Notes under the pieces: generated by a model
What the model was told of the DNA's origin: nothing
What the model saw: only the letters and a program-made list of their open reading frames with translations
The model's database searches: none
Shown here: one piece after another, positions 10,573 through 19,537 of the stretch
How positions within the stretch are numbered: the first letter of the stretch is position 1
Layout: each line of letters starts with the position of its first letter
Program-made: the position numbers and the translations under genes
From: Roseomonas sp. GC11
Lineage (GTDB): Bacteria; Pseudomonadota; Alphaproteobacteria; Acetobacterales; Acetobacteraceae
Direction: 5' to 3'
Length of the DNA: 64,000 nucleotides
Assembly: GCF_024437745.1 (NCBI RefSeq)
Contig: NZ_JANFNY010000016.1
Span: 1-64,000, forward strand

Positions 10573-11492
10573 AGATCCGCCGCCAGCACGAGGAAGAGAT
10601 AAGCCGCGCAGAAGATCATCGCGCAGGCCTGAACGAGGGGCATGTCACGCGTCGAGACGCCATCGACCATCAGCTTGGCGATGCCGGGATAGTTGAAGAT
10701 GGTCTCGACAATGATGACGCCGCCGAGCAGATAGGACAGGCTCAGCGCGATGGCATTGGCGATCGGCCCCAGCGCATTGGGCAGGGCATGGGACCAGATG
10801 ACCCGCACCGGCCCGGCGCCCTTCAGGATCGCCATTTCCACATAGGGCGCGCGGAGCTGGTCGATCAGCGCGGCGCGCGTCATCCGTACCATCTGCGCTA
10901 CGATCACGCAGCACAGGCTGAGTACCGGCATGGCAAAGACGCGGAGGAAGCTGACAATGCCATCAATGCTGCTGACGCTGGACAGGGCCGAGAGCCAGCG
11001 CAGATGCACCGCGAAGACGAGCACGGCCGCCGTCGCCACCAGGAATTCCGGCACGGAGACGACGGAGACCGTCAGCGTGGAGACCAGGCGGTCATAGAAC
11101 GAACCGCGCCACATGGCCGCGGTGATGCCGATGCACAGCGCCAGCGGCACCGAGACCAGCGCCGTGGCGGCCGCCAGCATCAGCGAATTGGGCAGGCGCG
11201 AGCCGATCAGCGCCACGACGGGCTGGCCATTGACCAGAGACTTCCCGGCATCCCCCGTGAAAAGCGCGCCAAGCCAGTGCAGGTAGCGCAGCCACCCCGG
11301 CTGATCGAGGCCCAGCGAGGCACGCAAGCCCGCCACGGCCTCCGGTGTCGCCGCCTGGCCAAGCAATTCCTGCGCCACATCGCCGGGCAGCAGGCTGGTG
11401 ATGGCGAACACCGCGAGCGAAACCAGCAGCAGCGACACCAGGCCCAGGCCCAGCCGCATCGCCACCAGACGCGCCAATGCAAAATCCTTCAT
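10533..11492 (-). CDS. ABC transporter permease, DppB type
   Basis: The 319-residue permease shows the DppB N-terminal helix followed by ITSLLPGDVAQELLG, the GDAGKSLVNGQPV loop, and an EAA motif region (ILKGAGPVRVIWSHALPNAL), with six predicted membrane helices. It forms the channel with the DppC-type protein. It is separated from the upstream solute-binding-protein gene by a 174-bp gap holding strong hairpins, so its expression is probably lower than that of the binding protein. Confidence 0.88.
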   Translation of the reverse strand: MKDFALARLVAMRLGLGLVSLLLVSLAVFAITSLLPGDVAQELLGQAATPEAVAGLRASLGLDQPGWLRYLHWLGALFTGDAGKSLVNGQPVVALIGSRLPNSLMLAAATALVSVPLALCIGITAAMWRGSFYDRLVSTLTVSVVSVPEFLVATAAVLVFAVHLRWLSALSSVSSIDGIVSFLRVFAMPVLSLCCVIVAQMVRMTRAALIDQLRAPYVEMAILKGAGPVRVIWSHALPNALGPIANAIALSLSYLLGGVIIVETIFNYPGIAKLMVDGVSTRDMPLVQACAMIFCAAYLFLVLAADLCAILSNPRLRHR

Positions 11493-11534
11493 GCAGCGTC
11501 TCCGTTCGATGCCGCGGTGAAGGAGAAGGCCGGG

Positions 11535-11648
11535 GGAAGGAATTCCCCCGGACCCCCATCTTTCTTCTGTCAGTGAGCCGCCGGCGGGCAGCGCCCGCCG
11601 GCCCTGATAAAAAGAGAAGGGGGTTTGGGGGAATTCATTCCCCCAAAC
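11535..11648 (-). promoter_or_regulatory. Hairpin cluster between binding-protein and permease genes
   Basis: The gap holds a GC hairpin (GCCGGCGGGC with GCCCGCCGGC, about 11580-11602) and a nearly uninterrupted hairpin with perfect 12-bp arms GTTTGGGGGAAT and ATTCCCCCAAAC and a 2-nt loop (11623-11648), extended by AGAGAA/TTCTCT outside. Placed directly behind the solute-binding-protein stop codon, such structures usually stabilise the upstream mRNA segment or partly terminate transcription. This would set the excess of binding protein over membrane components (inference). Confidence 0.65.
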
Positions 11649-11666
11649 TTCTCTTCACCGCCAGGG

Positions 11667-13286
11667 TCAGGCGTCGAGCCAGACATGCTCCGCGAAGCCA
11701 TAGCCCATCAGCCCGCCCAGCGGGATGGAGCCAAGACCCTTCAGCTTGCTCGTGTGCGCATCGAGCAGGTTGAAGAACAGCGGGATGCCGATGCCGGACT
11801 GCTCGTGGATCAGCACCTGCATGTCGGCATACATCTGGCGCCGCTTGGCGTCATCCGTCTCGCTGCGCGCGGCGTCAACGAGCTGGTCGAACTTCTCGTT
11901 CTTCCACCCGCTCTCATTCCACGCCGCATTGGATTTGAAGAACAGCGTGAACAGGATATCCGCGCTCGGCCGCGGATTGATGGCACCGAAACCCAGCGGA
12001 TGCTTGAACCAGTGGTTCGACCAGTAGCCATCCGCCGGCACGCGCTTGAGATCGATGTTCATCCCGATCTTCTTCGCGCTCTCCTGGATCAGTGTCGCCA
12101 TCTCCACCGAATGCTCGGCAGCCGGGGAACAGACCAGCGGCAGCGCGCTGGCGCCGATGCCCGACTTCTGGAAATGGAACTTCGCCTTGTCCAGGTCATA
12201 GGGCCGCTGCGGCAGGCCGGCGAAGTAGAAGCGGTTGCTCGGGTCGATCGGCTGGTCGTTGGCGACGATGCCGTGCCCACGCACCACCGCCGTCAGCATC
12301 TGCTGGCGGTCCAGCATATACTTCATCGCCATCGCGAAATCGGGGTTGCTGGCGGGCGCCATGTCGAGGCGCATGACCAGGTTGGTGTAGTAGCCAGACT
12401 TCGTCTCATGCACGGTGAAGCCGGGCGTGCCGGTGATGCGGCGCACCGAGCGCGGGTTGATGCCCGCCGTCAGATGGATATCGCCGGAGAGCAGCGCGTT
12501 CACCCGCGCCTGCTCGTCAGGAATGCCGATGAACTCGATCTCGTCCAGATAGGGCTGGCCGGGCTTCCAGTAATTCGGGTTGCGCACGGCGATGGAGCGC
12601 ACGCCGGGGGTGAATTCCTTGCACAGGAACGGCCCCGTGCCATTCGCCGTGGTGAACTCCGTCGTGCCTGCCTTGATGATATGGAAGTGGAAGGTGCCGA
12701 GAACCACCGGCAGGTCGGCATTCGGCGCGCTCAGGGTGATCGCCACCTCGCGCGGGCCATTGGCCTTGATCTCCACCATCTGGGCCGCGAGGGACTTGGC
12801 GCGCGAGGCCACCGCCGGGTCGGCATGGCGGGTCAGCGAATAGACCACGTCCTCCGCGTCCAGCGTCTTGCCATCATGGAAGGTGACGCCCTGGCGCAGC
12901 CTGAAGATCCAGGACTTGCCATCCTCCGTGCTCCAGCTCTCGGCCAGGCAGGGCTGCGGCGTCAGGCTGCCATCGAGCGAGGTCAGCCCGTTGTAGAACA
13001 TGTTGCAGCGGGCATAGTCGGTGGACAGCGACTGCTTCGCCGGGTCCAGCGTATCCGCCGTCGAGGTCGATGTCCCGGCGACACGGATGCGCCCGCCACG
13101 CTTCGGCGCCTGCGCATGGGCCTCGCCCGCCGCGCCGGCGATGCCGCCGGCCAGGGCCATACTCATGCCCGCCGCCGTCAGGATGCGCAGCACGTCGCGG
13201 CGCGAGGCGCCACGCCGCAGCGCGTCCTGGATGCGCGCGGACTCGGCCGCGCCCAGCACCGTCAGGGAATCCCTGCTCTCACCCAT
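11667..13286 (-). CDS. Extracellular solute-binding protein, family 5 (dipeptide type), Tat-exported
   Basis: The 539-residue product starts at 13286 with GGAGGG upstream; the longer frame is spurious. An unusually long N-terminus carries a twin-arginine motif (SRRDVLRIL near residues 28-36), a hydrophobic stretch and an AHA-type cleavage site, so it is probably exported folded through Tat. The mature part has the SBP_bac_5 hallmarks DTLDPAK, LAESWSTEDGKSWIFRLRQG and TFHDGKTLDAEDVVYSL. It would deliver peptides or a similar cationic/amine ligand to the permeases encoded downstream. Confidence 0.88.
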   Translation of the reverse strand: MGESRDSLTVLGAAESARIQDALRRGASRRDVLRILTAAGMSMALAGGIAGAAGEAHAQAPKRGGRIRVAGTSTSTADTLDPAKQSLSTDYARCNMFYNGLTSLDGSLTPQPCLAESWSTEDGKSWIFRLRQGVTFHDGKTLDAEDVVYSLTRHADPAVASRAKSLAAQMVEIKANGPREVAITLSAPNADLPVVLGTFHFHIIKAGTTEFTTANGTGPFLCKEFTPGVRSIAVRNPNYWKPGQPYLDEIEFIGIPDEQARVNALLSGDIHLTAGINPRSVRRITGTPGFTVHETKSGYYTNLVMRLDMAPASNPDFAMAMKYMLDRQQMLTAVVRGHGIVANDQPIDPSNRFYFAGLPQRPYDLDKAKFHFQKSGIGASALPLVCSPAAEHSVEMATLIQESAKKIGMNIDLKRVPADGYWSNHWFKHPLGFGAINPRPSADILFTLFFKSNAAWNESGWKNEKFDQLVDAARSETDDAKRRQMYADMQVLIHEQSGIGIPLFFNLLDAHTSKLKGLGSIPLGGLMGYGFAEHVWLDA

Positions 13287-13380
13287 CGTCCTAGCCCTCC
13301 TTCGCGCACGGCCCTCGCAGGGCCGCGCTGCCGTGACACGCCGTCTATGCGGCGTTTGCCCCCCCGGGTCGTTCCCCGGC

Positions 13381-13434
13381 GCCGGGCGGTTTTCCGCCCG
13401 GCGAAATCTCCTCGCGCGCCCCGGAAAGGGCGCG
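13381..13434 (-). terminator. Double hairpin behind the GabT-like gene
   Basis: Two perfect GC hairpins follow the stop codon of the leftward aminotransferase gene: CGCGCCC with GGGCGCG (13415-13434) and GCCGGGCGG with CCGCCCGGC around a TTTT loop (13381-13402). They would end transcription before the binding-protein gene, which would then need its own promoter. No T-run follows, so this is a structural inference. Confidence 0.5.
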
Positions 13435-13441
13435 GCCCTGT

Positions 13442-14734
13442 TCAGGCGCCCGCGCGCTCCAGCGCGGCGGACAGGATGGACAGCCCTTCCTGAAGCTGCG
13501 CATCCGTCGTCACCAGCGGCGCCAGGAAGCGCACGACATTGCGCTGCACGCCGCACTTGATGACCAGCAGCCCGCCCTCGCGCGCCGCGTCGATCACGCG
13601 CTGGGCGAGCGCCGCATCCGGGGCGCGGGTCGCGGGGTCGGCCACCATCTCGATGGCGCACATGAAGCCGGTGGCGCGCACATCGCCAATGCCGGGATGC
13701 TTCGCCGCCAGGGCGCGCAGCCCCGCCTCCATCGCGGCGCCCAGCACGCGGCCGCGCTCCAGCAGCCCATCCTGCTCGAAGGCGTCGAGCACGGCGAGCG
13801 CGGCGGCGCAGGCCAGCGCATTGCCGCCATAGGTGCCGCCGAGGCCACCCGGCAGCGGCGCCTCCATGATCTCCGCCTTGCCGACCACGCCGGAGAGCGG
13901 CAGGCCGCCGGCCAGGCTCTTCGCCACGGTCACGAGATCCGGGCGGATGCCGGCATGCTCATAGGCGAAGAGCGTGCCGGTGCGGCCGAAGCCGGACTGG
14001 ATCTCGTCGAGGATCAGCACGATGCCGTGCTTCGCCGTGATCTCGCGCAGCGCGCGCAGAAATCCGGCGGGCGCGGGCAGGAAGCCGCCATCGCCCTGCA
14101 CGGGCTCGATCAGGATCGCCGCCACGCGGTCGGGCGCGATCTCCGTCGCGAAGCATTCCTCCAGCGCTGCCAGGGCCGCCTCCGTCGTCACGCCATGATA
14201 GGCGTTCGGGAAGGGTACATGGAACACTTCCGAGGCGAAGGGGCCGAAATTCTGCTTGTAGGGCTGGCTCATGCCCGTCAGCGTCGTGCCCAGCAGGGTG
14301 CGGCCATGGAAGGCCCCGCGGAAGGCGATGACCGCCGGGCGGTTCGTATGGCCACGCGCGATCTTCACGGCATTTTCCACCGCCTCGGCGCCCGAGGTGA
14401 AGAAGACGCTCTTATAGGCCTCCCCCTGGCCGACCAGCGTGGCGAGGCGCTCGGCCAGCGCCAGATAGGGCGGGTAGGCCGCCACCTGGAAGGCGGCGTG
14501 GCTGATTTTTGTCAGCTGCTCCTGCACCGCCGCGACAACGCGCGGGTGGTTGTGGCCGACATTGAGAACGCCGATGCCACCGACAAAGTCGAGATAGCGG
14601 CGGCCATCCACATCCCAGACCTCGGCACCCTGGGCGCGCTCCAGGACCAGCGGATGGGCGGTCAGCACGCCACGCGGCACATGGCGCTCGCGCCCGCGCA
14701 GGGCCTGTTCGGTGCGGTTGACAGTGTCGAGCAT
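13442..14734 (-). CDS. Class III aminotransferase, 4-aminobutyrate aminotransferase-like
   Basis: The 430-residue PLP enzyme starts at 14734 (GGAG six bases upstream). Key elements are [15 protein letters not shown] (phosphate-binding region), [14 protein letters not shown] with the PLP ring-contacting Asp243, and [13 protein letters not shown] with the Schiff-base Lys272. Sequence style and length match GabT, which transfers the amino group of GABA to 2-oxoglutarate and yields succinate semialdehyde. The next gene upstream encodes a semialdehyde dehydrogenase, which supports this assignment. Related omega-amino acids are possible alternative substrates. Confidence 0.82.
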   Translation of the reverse strand: MLDTVNRTEQALRGRERHVPRGVLTAHPLVLERAQGAEVWDVDGRRYLDFVGGIGVLNVGHNHPRVVAAVQEQLTKISHAAFQVAAYPPYLALAERLATLVGQGEAYKSVFFTSGAEAVENAVKIARGHTNRPAVIAFRGAFHGRTLLGTTLTGMSQPYKQNFGPFASEVFHVPFPNAYHGVTTEAALAALEECFATEIAPDRVAAILIEPVQGDGGFLPAPAGFLRALREITAKHGIVLILDEIQSGFGRTGTLFAYEHAGIRPDLVTVAKSLAGGLPLSGVVGKAEIMEAPLPGGLGGTYGGNALACAAALAVLDAFEQDGLLERGRVLGAAMEAGLRALAAKHPGIGDVRATGFMCAIEMVADPATRAPDAALAQRVIDAAREGGLLVIKCGVQRNVVRFLAPLVTTDAQLQEGLSILSAALERAGA

Positions 14735-14835
14735 GGACTTCTCCGAAACGGCGCGTGCGGCGAGGCTAAGGCCTCGGAACCGGTGCAATCGGCGGCAAAG
14801 CCTGCCGGTGCAGCGCATCTGTGCGTTGTGGCGGG

Positions 14836-14889
14836 GGAGGACGGCAGAATCCTCTGCCGTCCTCAGTGCAGGGGGGCCGGGCAGGCCCC
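14836..14889 (-). terminator. Hairpin pair behind the GabD-like gene
   Basis: Downstream of the leftward dehydrogenase gene lie GGGGCC/GGCCCC (14873-14889) and a perfect 12-bp stem GAGGACGGCAGA/TCTGCCGTCCTC with a 4-nt loop (14836-14863). They fill most of the 191-bp gap before the aminotransferase gene, suggesting partial or full termination between the two. Confidence 0.55.
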
Positions 14890-14925
14890 TCCAGGGAAGT
14901 TCTGGGGAGGAAAGGGCGGCTTGCC

Positions 14926-16380
14926 TCAGACCAGGCCGGCCATGTGGAAGCTCTTGGCCTCCAGATATTCCTCGATGCCGAGATGCGAACCCTCGCGCCC
15001 CAGCCCGGACTGCTTGATGCCGCCGAAGGGCGCCACCTCCATCGAGACACTGCCGGTGTTCAGCCCGACCATGCCGAATTCCAGCGCCTCCCCCACGCGC
15101 CAGGCGCGGCGGATGTCGTTGGTATAGAAATAGGCGGCGAGGCCATAGGGGGTGGAATTGGCGATCTCCAGCGCCTCCGCCTCCGCGCCGAAGCGGAAGA
15201 TCGGCGCCAGCGGGCCGAAGGTTTCCTCCTGCGCCACGCGCATGGCGGGGGTGGCGCCCGTCACCAGCGTCGGCTGCACGAAGCGGCCGCCCCGCGCATC
15301 GCGCGCGCCACCCAGAATGGCCTTCGCGCCATGGGAGAGCGCATCCTCCGCATGGGCCAGCACCTTCTCCGCCGCCGCGTCGTTGATCAGCGGGCCGATG
15401 GTGACACCGGGCTCCCGCCCATCGCCCAGGCGCAGGCCGGAAATGGCGGCGGCAAGGCGCTCCACCAGCCGGTCATGGATGCCATCCTGCACCAGGATGC
15501 GGTTGGCGCAGACGCAGGTCTGCCCGGCATTGCGGAACTTGCTGGCCATGATGCCAGCCACCGCCTGATCCACATCGGCATCGTCGAAGACGATGAAAGG
15601 CGCATTGCCGCCGAGTTCGAAGCTCAGGCGCTTCACCGTATCGGCGCACTGGCGCATCAGCAGCCGGCCAACCCCGGTGGAGCCGGTGAAGGAGAGCTTG
15701 CGCACGGCCATATGCCCCGTCAGCACGCCGCCCACCGCCGCCGGCTGGCCGGTGACGACACTGATGACGCCGGGCGGGAAGCCCACCTGCTCCGCCAGCA
15801 CGGCCAGCGCCAGGGCGGAGAAAGGCGTCAGCTCCGAGGGCTTGATGACGATGGGGCAACCCGCGGCCAGGGCCGGGGCGGCCTTGCGCGTGATCATCGC
15901 ATTCGGGAAGTTCCACGGCGTGATCGCGGCGGAGACGCCCACCGGCTGCTTCAGCACCAGGATGCGGCGGTCGGCGCCCGGCGCCGGAATGGTGTCGCCG
16001 CGCATGCGGCGGGCTTCCTCGGCGAACCACTTCACGAAGCTGGCGCCATAGGCGATCTCGCCCTTCGCCTCGGCGAGCGGCTTGCCCTGCTCCAGCGTCA
16101 TGATGAGGGCGAGGTCATCGGCGGCGGCCAGCATCGCGTCATGCCACTTCTCCAGCAGCGTGGCGCGGGCGGCGGCGGGCAGGGCGCGCCAGGCGGGCCA
16201 GGCGGCCTCGGCGGCCTCCACGGCCTGCGTCACCTCGGCGGCGCCCAGCGCCGGCACATGGCCCACCAGCGAGCCATCCGAGGGGTTCAGCACAGGAATG
16301 GTGGTGTCACTGCCCACCCACTCGCCGCCGACCAGCGCGGCTTCGACGAACAGGGCGGGATTCTTCAGAAGATGACGCAT
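14926..16380 (-). CDS. NAD(P)-dependent succinate-semialdehyde dehydrogenase-like protein
   Basis: The 484-residue aldehyde dehydrogenase starts at 16380 with AGGAGG six bases upstream. It has the cofactor segment TPWNFPNAMITRK, general base Glu255 in FELGGNAPF and catalytic Cys289 in NAGQTCVCAN; the second cysteine two residues later is common in the SSADH group. Length and motifs match GabD, which oxidises succinate semialdehyde to succinate. It completes the GABA shunt with the aminotransferase encoded downstream. Confidence 0.85.
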   Translation of the reverse strand: MRHLLKNPALFVEAALVGGEWVGSDTTIPVLNPSDGSLVGHVPALGAAEVTQAVEAAEAAWPAWRALPAAARATLLEKWHDAMLAAADDLALIMTLEQGKPLAEAKGEIAYGASFVKWFAEEARRMRGDTIPAPGADRRILVLKQPVGVSAAITPWNFPNAMITRKAAPALAAGCPIVIKPSELTPFSALALAVLAEQVGFPPGVISVVTGQPAAVGGVLTGHMAVRKLSFTGSTGVGRLLMRQCADTVKRLSFELGGNAPFIVFDDADVDQAVAGIMASKFRNAGQTCVCANRILVQDGIHDRLVERLAAAISGLRLGDGREPGVTIGPLINDAAAEKVLAHAEDALSHGAKAILGGARDARGGRFVQPTLVTGATPAMRVAQEETFGPLAPIFRFGAEAEALEIANSTPYGLAAYFYTNDIRRAWRVGEALEFGMVGLNTGSVSMEVAPFGGIKQSGLGREGSHLGIEEYLEAKSFHMAGLV

Positions 16381-16502
16381 GCGGGCCTCCTGGGCGTGCG
16401 CAGGCAGGCTAGCCATGGCGGCACGGCAGAGGGCGCCGCGCAGGCCGGGGGGCAACAGCAGAGCGTGCTGAAATCAGGGCAAGGCGGGAGGAAAGCGAAG
16501 AG

Positions 16503-16536
16503 GGTTCTTTTTTGGAAAAAAGAACCAAAAAACTTT
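16503..16536 (-). repeat. A/T-rich hairpin repeat, copy 1
   Basis: A perfect hairpin with arms GGTTCTTTTTT and AAAAAAGAACC and a 2-nt loop (16503-16526) is followed by AAAAAACTTT. Read on the minus strand it is AAAGTTTTTTGGTTCTTTTTT before the loop. It lies about 50 bp beyond the stop codon of the leftward SH3-lipoprotein gene. Four other near-identical copies occur in the window. Confidence 0.85.
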
Positions 16537-16586
16537 CATCGGTGCAGCGTCCCACCCGGACGGGGGACGGTGGATGCCTGGAAAAA

Positions 16587-17360
16587 TTAGCGGCTTAAAA
16601 CAGACTCGTGCACCCAGCCGAGCGGCCCGTCCTCGCCCACCTGATACCAGCCGCCCGGCGCCTCGCCGAAGACGCGCAGCACCGAGGCGCGCGGCACAAT
16701 GCGGACGATGCTGCCGCCACCCCCCGGCGCGCTGCGAATATTCACTGGATGCGCCGGGCTGGTGGTCACGGTGCCCGGCCCCGGCGCCACGCTGGTGCCG
16801 CCCTCGGCCGGCAGGCGCGGCGCGGCGGCCACGGGGGGCGCGGCGGGGGACGCCACCGGCGGGGCGGCTACCGGCGGAGCCGCCATGCGGTCCAGCGCGG
16901 TATCCGCCGGCAGGGGTGGCAGGCCGCCGGGCATGGGCGCCTGGGCGCTGCGCGGGCCACCACCCTCGAAGCAGCGCTCGACCATCTCCAGATAGACGCG
17001 GCTGGCCTCGGCATTGGACAGGCCGATCACCAGCGTGGCGCGGCTGGCCCTGCCATTCTCCACCGCCACGGTGGACACCCAGGGGATGAAGGGGTCGCTC
17101 ACCGCGCCGGTCGGGTTGATCTGGCCGCAGACGGCATAGGTCCCGGCCAGCTGCTGGCGATAGACCTGTACCGCGCGCAGCCGCATCTCCCCCACGATGC
17201 GCAGCCGGCCGCGAACCTGCTCCTCCGCCGCGCGGCGCACCTCGGCGCCGACGGCATCAGGCACGGCCTCGGGCTGGGCCGGCTTCTTCGGCGGGTCGTC
17301 GCACCCGGACAGGGCAGCGAGGGCCAGGAGGAGCGGGAGGAAAGGGCGGCGCATCGGCAT
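16587..17360 (-). CDS. Lipoprotein with C-terminal bacterial SH3 domain
   Basis: The 257-residue product has a lipoprotein signal ending in the lipobox LSGC (cysteine 20), so it should be anchored in a membrane facing the periplasm. The middle region resembles a small conserved domain with QINPTGAVSDPFIPWVS, followed by an Ala/Pro-rich linker (about residues 140-195). The C-terminal 60 residues form an SH3_3-type domain (NIRSAPGGGGSIVRIVPRAS, GWYQVGEDGPLGWVHESVL). Such domains bind peptidoglycan or proteins. An envelope-maintenance role is inferred. Confidence 0.75.
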   Translation of the reverse strand: MPMRRPFLPLLLALAALSGCDDPPKKPAQPEAVPDAVGAEVRRAAEEQVRGRLRIVGEMRLRAVQVYRQQLAGTYAVCGQINPTGAVSDPFIPWVSTVAVENGRASRATLVIGLSNAEASRVYLEMVERCFEGGGPRSAQAPMPGGLPPLPADTALDRMAAPPVAAPPVASPAAPPVAAAPRLPAEGGTSVAPGPGTVTTSPAHPVNIRSAPGGGGSIVRIVPRASVLRVFGEAPGGWYQVGEDGPLGWVHESVLSR

Positions 17361-17392
17361 GGCGGCTGAGTAGCCCGCGCCGCCGCCGCCGG

Positions 17393-18415
17393 CTACCCGG
17401 CCCCCACCACATCACTGACCGTCAGACCTGCCGCCTGCCGCGCACGGGCCAGCAGACAGAGGATCTCGAACATCATCGTCGCCCCGGCCAGGGCGGTGCC
17501 GCCGGTGGGGTCGAAAGGCGGCGCGACCTCCACCACATCGGCGCCGACGAAGTTCAGCCCCTCCAGCCCGCGCAGCAGACGCTGCGCCTCGCGCGTCGTC
17601 AGCCCCCCGGCCTCGGGCGTGCCGGTGCCAGGGGCGAAGACGGGGTCCAGGCTGTCGATGTCGAAGGTGAGATAGGCCGGCCCCGGCCCCACCACGCGGC
17701 GCGCCTCGGCGGCCACGGCAGCGGGGCCGAGATCGTCGAACTCCTCGATGGTGATGATGCGGACACCCTGTTCCCGCGCCCACACCATGTCATCCACGGC
17801 GAACAGGGAACCACGGATGCCGATCTGCACGACGCGGCGCGGGTCGAGCAGCCCCTCCTCGATGGCGCGGCGGAAGGGCGTGCCATGGGTCAGGCGCTGG
17901 CCGCCGAAATAACTGTCATTGGTGTCGGAATGGGCATCGAAATGGACCATGCCGAGCGGGCCAAGCTCCGGCTTCGCGCGCAGGATGCCGCGCAGCAGCG
18001 GCAGGGAGATCAGGTGGTCGCCCCCCGCCGCCAGCGCCCAGGCCCCGGCGCGCTGGACGGCCTCCACCGCGGCGGCGATGGCCTCCAGCGTCGCCTCCAG
18101 GTCGAAGGGGTTCACCGGCACATCGCCCAGATCGGCCACGCGGCACAGCGCGAAAGGGTCAAGCCGCGTCACCGGATGGACGCGGCGGATCATGGCCGAC
18201 ATCACCCGCATCTCACGCGGGCCATGGCGGGTGCCGGGGCGGTTGGTGGTGCCGCCATCGAAGGGCACGCCGAGCAGCGCGAGATCCAGCCCCGCCGCGT
18301 CCGGCCGCTGCGGCAGGCGCATGAAGCTGACCGGGCCGGCGAAGCGCGGCGTCACCGTGCCATCCAGCGGCTGCGGCCAGGAGGAAGGTCTGGAGGAAGC
18401 AAGTTCGGTGGACAT
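17393..18415 (-). CDS. speB: Agmatinase / ureohydrolase family
   Basis: The 340-residue enzyme has the full set of ureohydrolase manganese ligands: GGDH at 131-134, FDAHSDT at 159-165 and TFDIDSLDP at 250-258. The family hydrolyses guanidino compounds; this branch is usually annotated agmatinase, which makes putrescine and urea. Guanidinobutyrase or guanidinopropionase are realistic alternatives and would also feed the GABA route encoded nearby. The leader residues 1-45 are typical. It is in the same direction as the lipoprotein gene, 32 bp away. Confidence 0.8.
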   Translation of the reverse strand: MSTELASSRPSSWPQPLDGTVTPRFAGPVSFMRLPQRPDAAGLDLALLGVPFDGGTTNRPGTRHGPREMRVMSAMIRRVHPVTRLDPFALCRVADLGDVPVNPFDLEATLEAIAAAVEAVQRAGAWALAAGGDHLISLPLLRGILRAKPELGPLGMVHFDAHSDTNDSYFGGQRLTHGTPFRRAIEEGLLDPRRVVQIGIRGSLFAVDDMVWAREQGVRIITIEEFDDLGPAAVAAEARRVVGPGPAYLTFDIDSLDPVFAPGTGTPEAGGLTTREAQRLLRGLEGLNFVGADVVEVAPPFDPTGGTALAGATMMFEILCLLARARQAAGLTVSDVVGAG

Positions 18416-18500
18416 CGGGTTCTGTCTCTCCGCGGCGCGGCAACCCTGCCCCGGGCCTCAGGGGGAAGCAACAGGGGGTCAGAAAAGGGAGGGGAAGAGA

Positions 18501-18540
18501 GGTTCTTTTTTGGAAAAAAGAACCAAAAAACTTTTTCAGT
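18501..18540 (-). repeat. A/T-rich hairpin repeat, copy 2
   Basis: Identical core to copy 1: GGTTCTTTTTT, loop GG, AAAAAAGAACC, then AAAAAACTTTTTCAGT. The tail overlaps the stop codon of the leftward epimerase gene (18536), so in that transcript the element starts immediately after translation ends. Confidence 0.85.
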
Positions 18541-19534
18541 GCGGGCCGAGCTTCTGGCCATGGCGGGTGTGCCAGTCCAGCCAGTCGGCCATCATCACCG
18601 CCGGGGCACGCGGCCAGGAGGCCGGGGTCAGCAGGGAGAGGCGGTGGATCGCCATCGGCGGACGGTCGCGCAGGCCATGCAGTTCCACACTCGGCGCCTC
18701 GCCCGGCGCGGCGATGCGCCAGCGGAAACCAGGCAGCCGCTCGGCCAGCAGGGCGCACCACGCGCTGAGCGGCCAGAGATGCCCGCCGCCGATATTGTAG
18801 CGCGCCTCCGCCAGGGCCGGCGCTTCCAGCAGCGCCCGCACCGCCTCGCCCATGTCGCGCGAATACAGCCAGTCCCGGCGGGAGTCGCGCCCCAGCACAA
18901 CCTCTTCGCCCGCCAGCGCGGCGCGCAGCACCTGCCACGGCGCGCTCAGCGTATCGCGCAGGCCCGTCTCGTATTCCCACGGGCCGCAGCAGACGCCCAG
19001 CCGCGCCACATGCAGCCCAAGCCCCATGGCGGAAGCCAGGCGAAGCCCCGTCAGCTCGGCCATCCACTTGGTCAGGGCATAGAGGTTCTGCGGGCGCGGC
19101 GTCGTCATCGCCTCGTCGGAGGGGGAGCCATCGGGCGCGCCATCGCCATAGACAGCATTCGAGCTGAGCAGCAGAACACGGCCCGGGCGCTGCTCCAGCG
19201 CGGCCACCGCCTGCAGGGCGGCGGCGACACCGGCCACATTCACCTCCACCACCGGCAGCGGCTCGCTGCGCTCACGCGCCGGGCCGGCGGTGATCGCGGC
19301 GCCCAGGATCACCGCCTCCGCCCCCGAATGGCGCAGCGCGGCACCCAGCGCCACAGGGTCGCGCACATCGCCGGCATAGGCGGTCAGGCGGCCAGGCAGG
19401 GCGGCAAAGGCCGCCCGCGCCGCCTCCGGGACAGGCGCGCGGTCGAAGCCGGCCACCTCATGCCCGGCGGCCAGCAACGCCTCGGTGATGGCAAGCCCGA
19501 CAAAGCCAGCGGCACCGGTCAGCAGGATGCGCAT
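18536..19534 (-). CDS. NAD-dependent epimerase/dehydratase (extended SDR)
   Basis: The 332-residue protein starts with the NAD-binding loop GAAGFVG (residues 7-13) and has the catalytic segment SSNAVYGDG with YALTK (Tyr-x-x-x-Lys). Extended SDRs of this size act on nucleotide sugars or on uronates and sugar lactones. The adjacent racemase-family gene lies 3 bp upstream, so both are one transcription unit. Proximity to FucU and a lactonase-like amidohydrolase hints at carbohydrate or sugar-acid catabolism, but the substrate is not visible in the sequence. Confidence 0.78.
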   Translation of the reverse strand: MRILLTGAAGFVGLAITEALLAAGHEVAGFDRAPVPEAARAAFAALPGRLTAYAGDVRDPVALGAALRHSGAEAVILGAAITAGPARERSEPLPVVEVNVAGVAAALQAVAALEQRPGRVLLLSSNAVYGDGAPDGSPSDEAMTTPRPQNLYALTKWMAELTGLRLASAMGLGLHVARLGVCCGPWEYETGLRDTLSAPWQVLRAALAGEEVVLGRDSRRDWLYSRDMGEAVRALLEAPALAEARYNIGGGHLWPLSAWCALLAERLPGFRWRIAAPGEAPSVELHGLRDRPPMAIHRLSLLTPASWPRAPAVMMADWLDWHTRHGQKLGPH

Positions 19535-19537
19535 CCG

